Shown here one piece after another: positions 63,469 through 64,000 of a stretch of DNA of 64,000 nucleotides. This DNA is from Cruorifilaria tuberocauda. Its lineage: Eukaryota; Nematoda; Chromadorea; Rhabditida; Onchocercidae. Numbering within the stretch: position 1 is the stretch's first letter; the number at the start of each line of letters is the position of its first letter. The notes below the pieces were generated by a model that did not search any database, was not told where the DNA came from, and saw nothing but the letters and a program-made list of their open reading frames with translations. Both the position numbers and the translations under genes were made by a program. Location of the stretch: positions 16,954-80,953 of the forward strand of contig JABVXU010000243.1 in the NCBI GenBank assembly GCA_013365365.1, written 5' to 3'.

Positions 63469-64000
63469 TAACGTTTCCGGAATATTTTTAATGACCGATC
63501 ATTCATTCGATAATAATATCAAACATTAAAAAAAGTCAATCAAAAAGTTTGAAAATTTAAACGTATTTAACAATGCCTCTTTCGGTTTCTTATCATTTCC
63601 GTTTATACAATTCATTAAAGCCCAAGAAGTAATTTACGACATTTTGACTGATCTGTCGTACTATCTGATTAAATAAATTTCAACAAATCATTTGATTTAA
63701 AGTGTTATTTAAATAAGGTGGTAACTTCCGGACTTACCGGAACTTTCGGATGTTCAGATGATATATATTTAGCAAACTGCTAAACTGTTGAATGAAATTA
63801 TTATAAGTATACAATTTGAATAAATAATCCAAGCAATAACGTTAATGGGCAATCTTCAAAAAAAAAAGATTTGTTGTTCGAAACCGAAAATGCCATTGGG
63901 AGTAATTTGAAATACAAACCGAAAAGTATTTTAAATAAATCAATCTGAAATAAAAAACTGAATAGAACAGTGTTATTTGATTTCATTCAATTCCCTCTTT
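63469..64000. other. Right window edge, no supported gene
   Basis: AT-rich. A minus-strand ORF at 63986-63801 starts MKSNNTVLFSFLFQ and is hydrophobic, but it contains an acceptor-like TTTTTTATTTCAG and continues as Phe/Leu low complexity. It is more likely intron sequence than a gene. Confidence 0.5.

Noticed and set aside
1..64000. tRNA, rRNA, CRISPR, transposase, endosymbiont-derived or viral insertions
   Set aside because: I saw no B-box tRNA promoter, rRNA core, regular spaced repeats, transposase or bacterial-type ORF.

Overview
The window is AT-rich nuclear DNA from a nematode, most likely a parasitic spirurid or filarial species. The clues are nematode-type genes, TTTTCAG-like acceptors, introns mostly of 100-600 bp (longer than usual for Caenorhabditis), and long gene-poor AT-rich spacers. 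All gene models here were built by hand from splice sites, reading phase and family resemblance; no database search was possible. I see no bacterial, viral or transposase genes.

Left part (1-14.5 kb): the 3' two thirds of a cyclic nucleotide-gated channel beta-type subunit (TAX-2-like, + strand) runs to 4413. Convergent to it is a seven-exon minus-strand gene (8582-5366) for a secreted protein of no family I recognise. About 5.9 kb of gene-free AT-rich DNA follows.

Middle (14.5-39 kb): a minus-strand gene of 18 exons (31936-14507) encodes a B-box / NHL-repeat protein of the TRIM-NHL type, without a visible RING. Its B-box is split by an 11.4 kb intron, and a complete Cys-loop ligand-gated chloride-channel subunit gene (25695-30573) sits inside that intron on the opposite strand. 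Upstream of the NHL gene is a 12-exon minus-strand CDT1 replication-licensing factor (38972-35318) with an N-terminal PIP-box.

Right part (39-64 kb): a low-complexity minus-strand gene of unknown function (about 46315-41386, 5' end unresolved), then 6 kb of repeat-bearing spacer. Next comes a divergent pair, the GPN-loop GTPase GPN2 (minus, 54047-52453) and the RBR ubiquitin ligase Ariadne-1 (plus, 55045-58998). After it lie a microRNA-like hairpin (60305-60396), a single-exon gene for a cysteine-containing secreted protein (61234-61869) and the 3' exons of another small minus-strand gene (63468-62419).

The genes are housekeeping (CDT1, GPN2, ARI-1) and neuronal (CNG channel, chloride channel) in character and do not form an operon-like pathway. 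The observations most worth following are the nested, opposite-strand receptor gene, the hairpin, the non-canonical selectivity motifs in both channels, and the orphan secreted genes.
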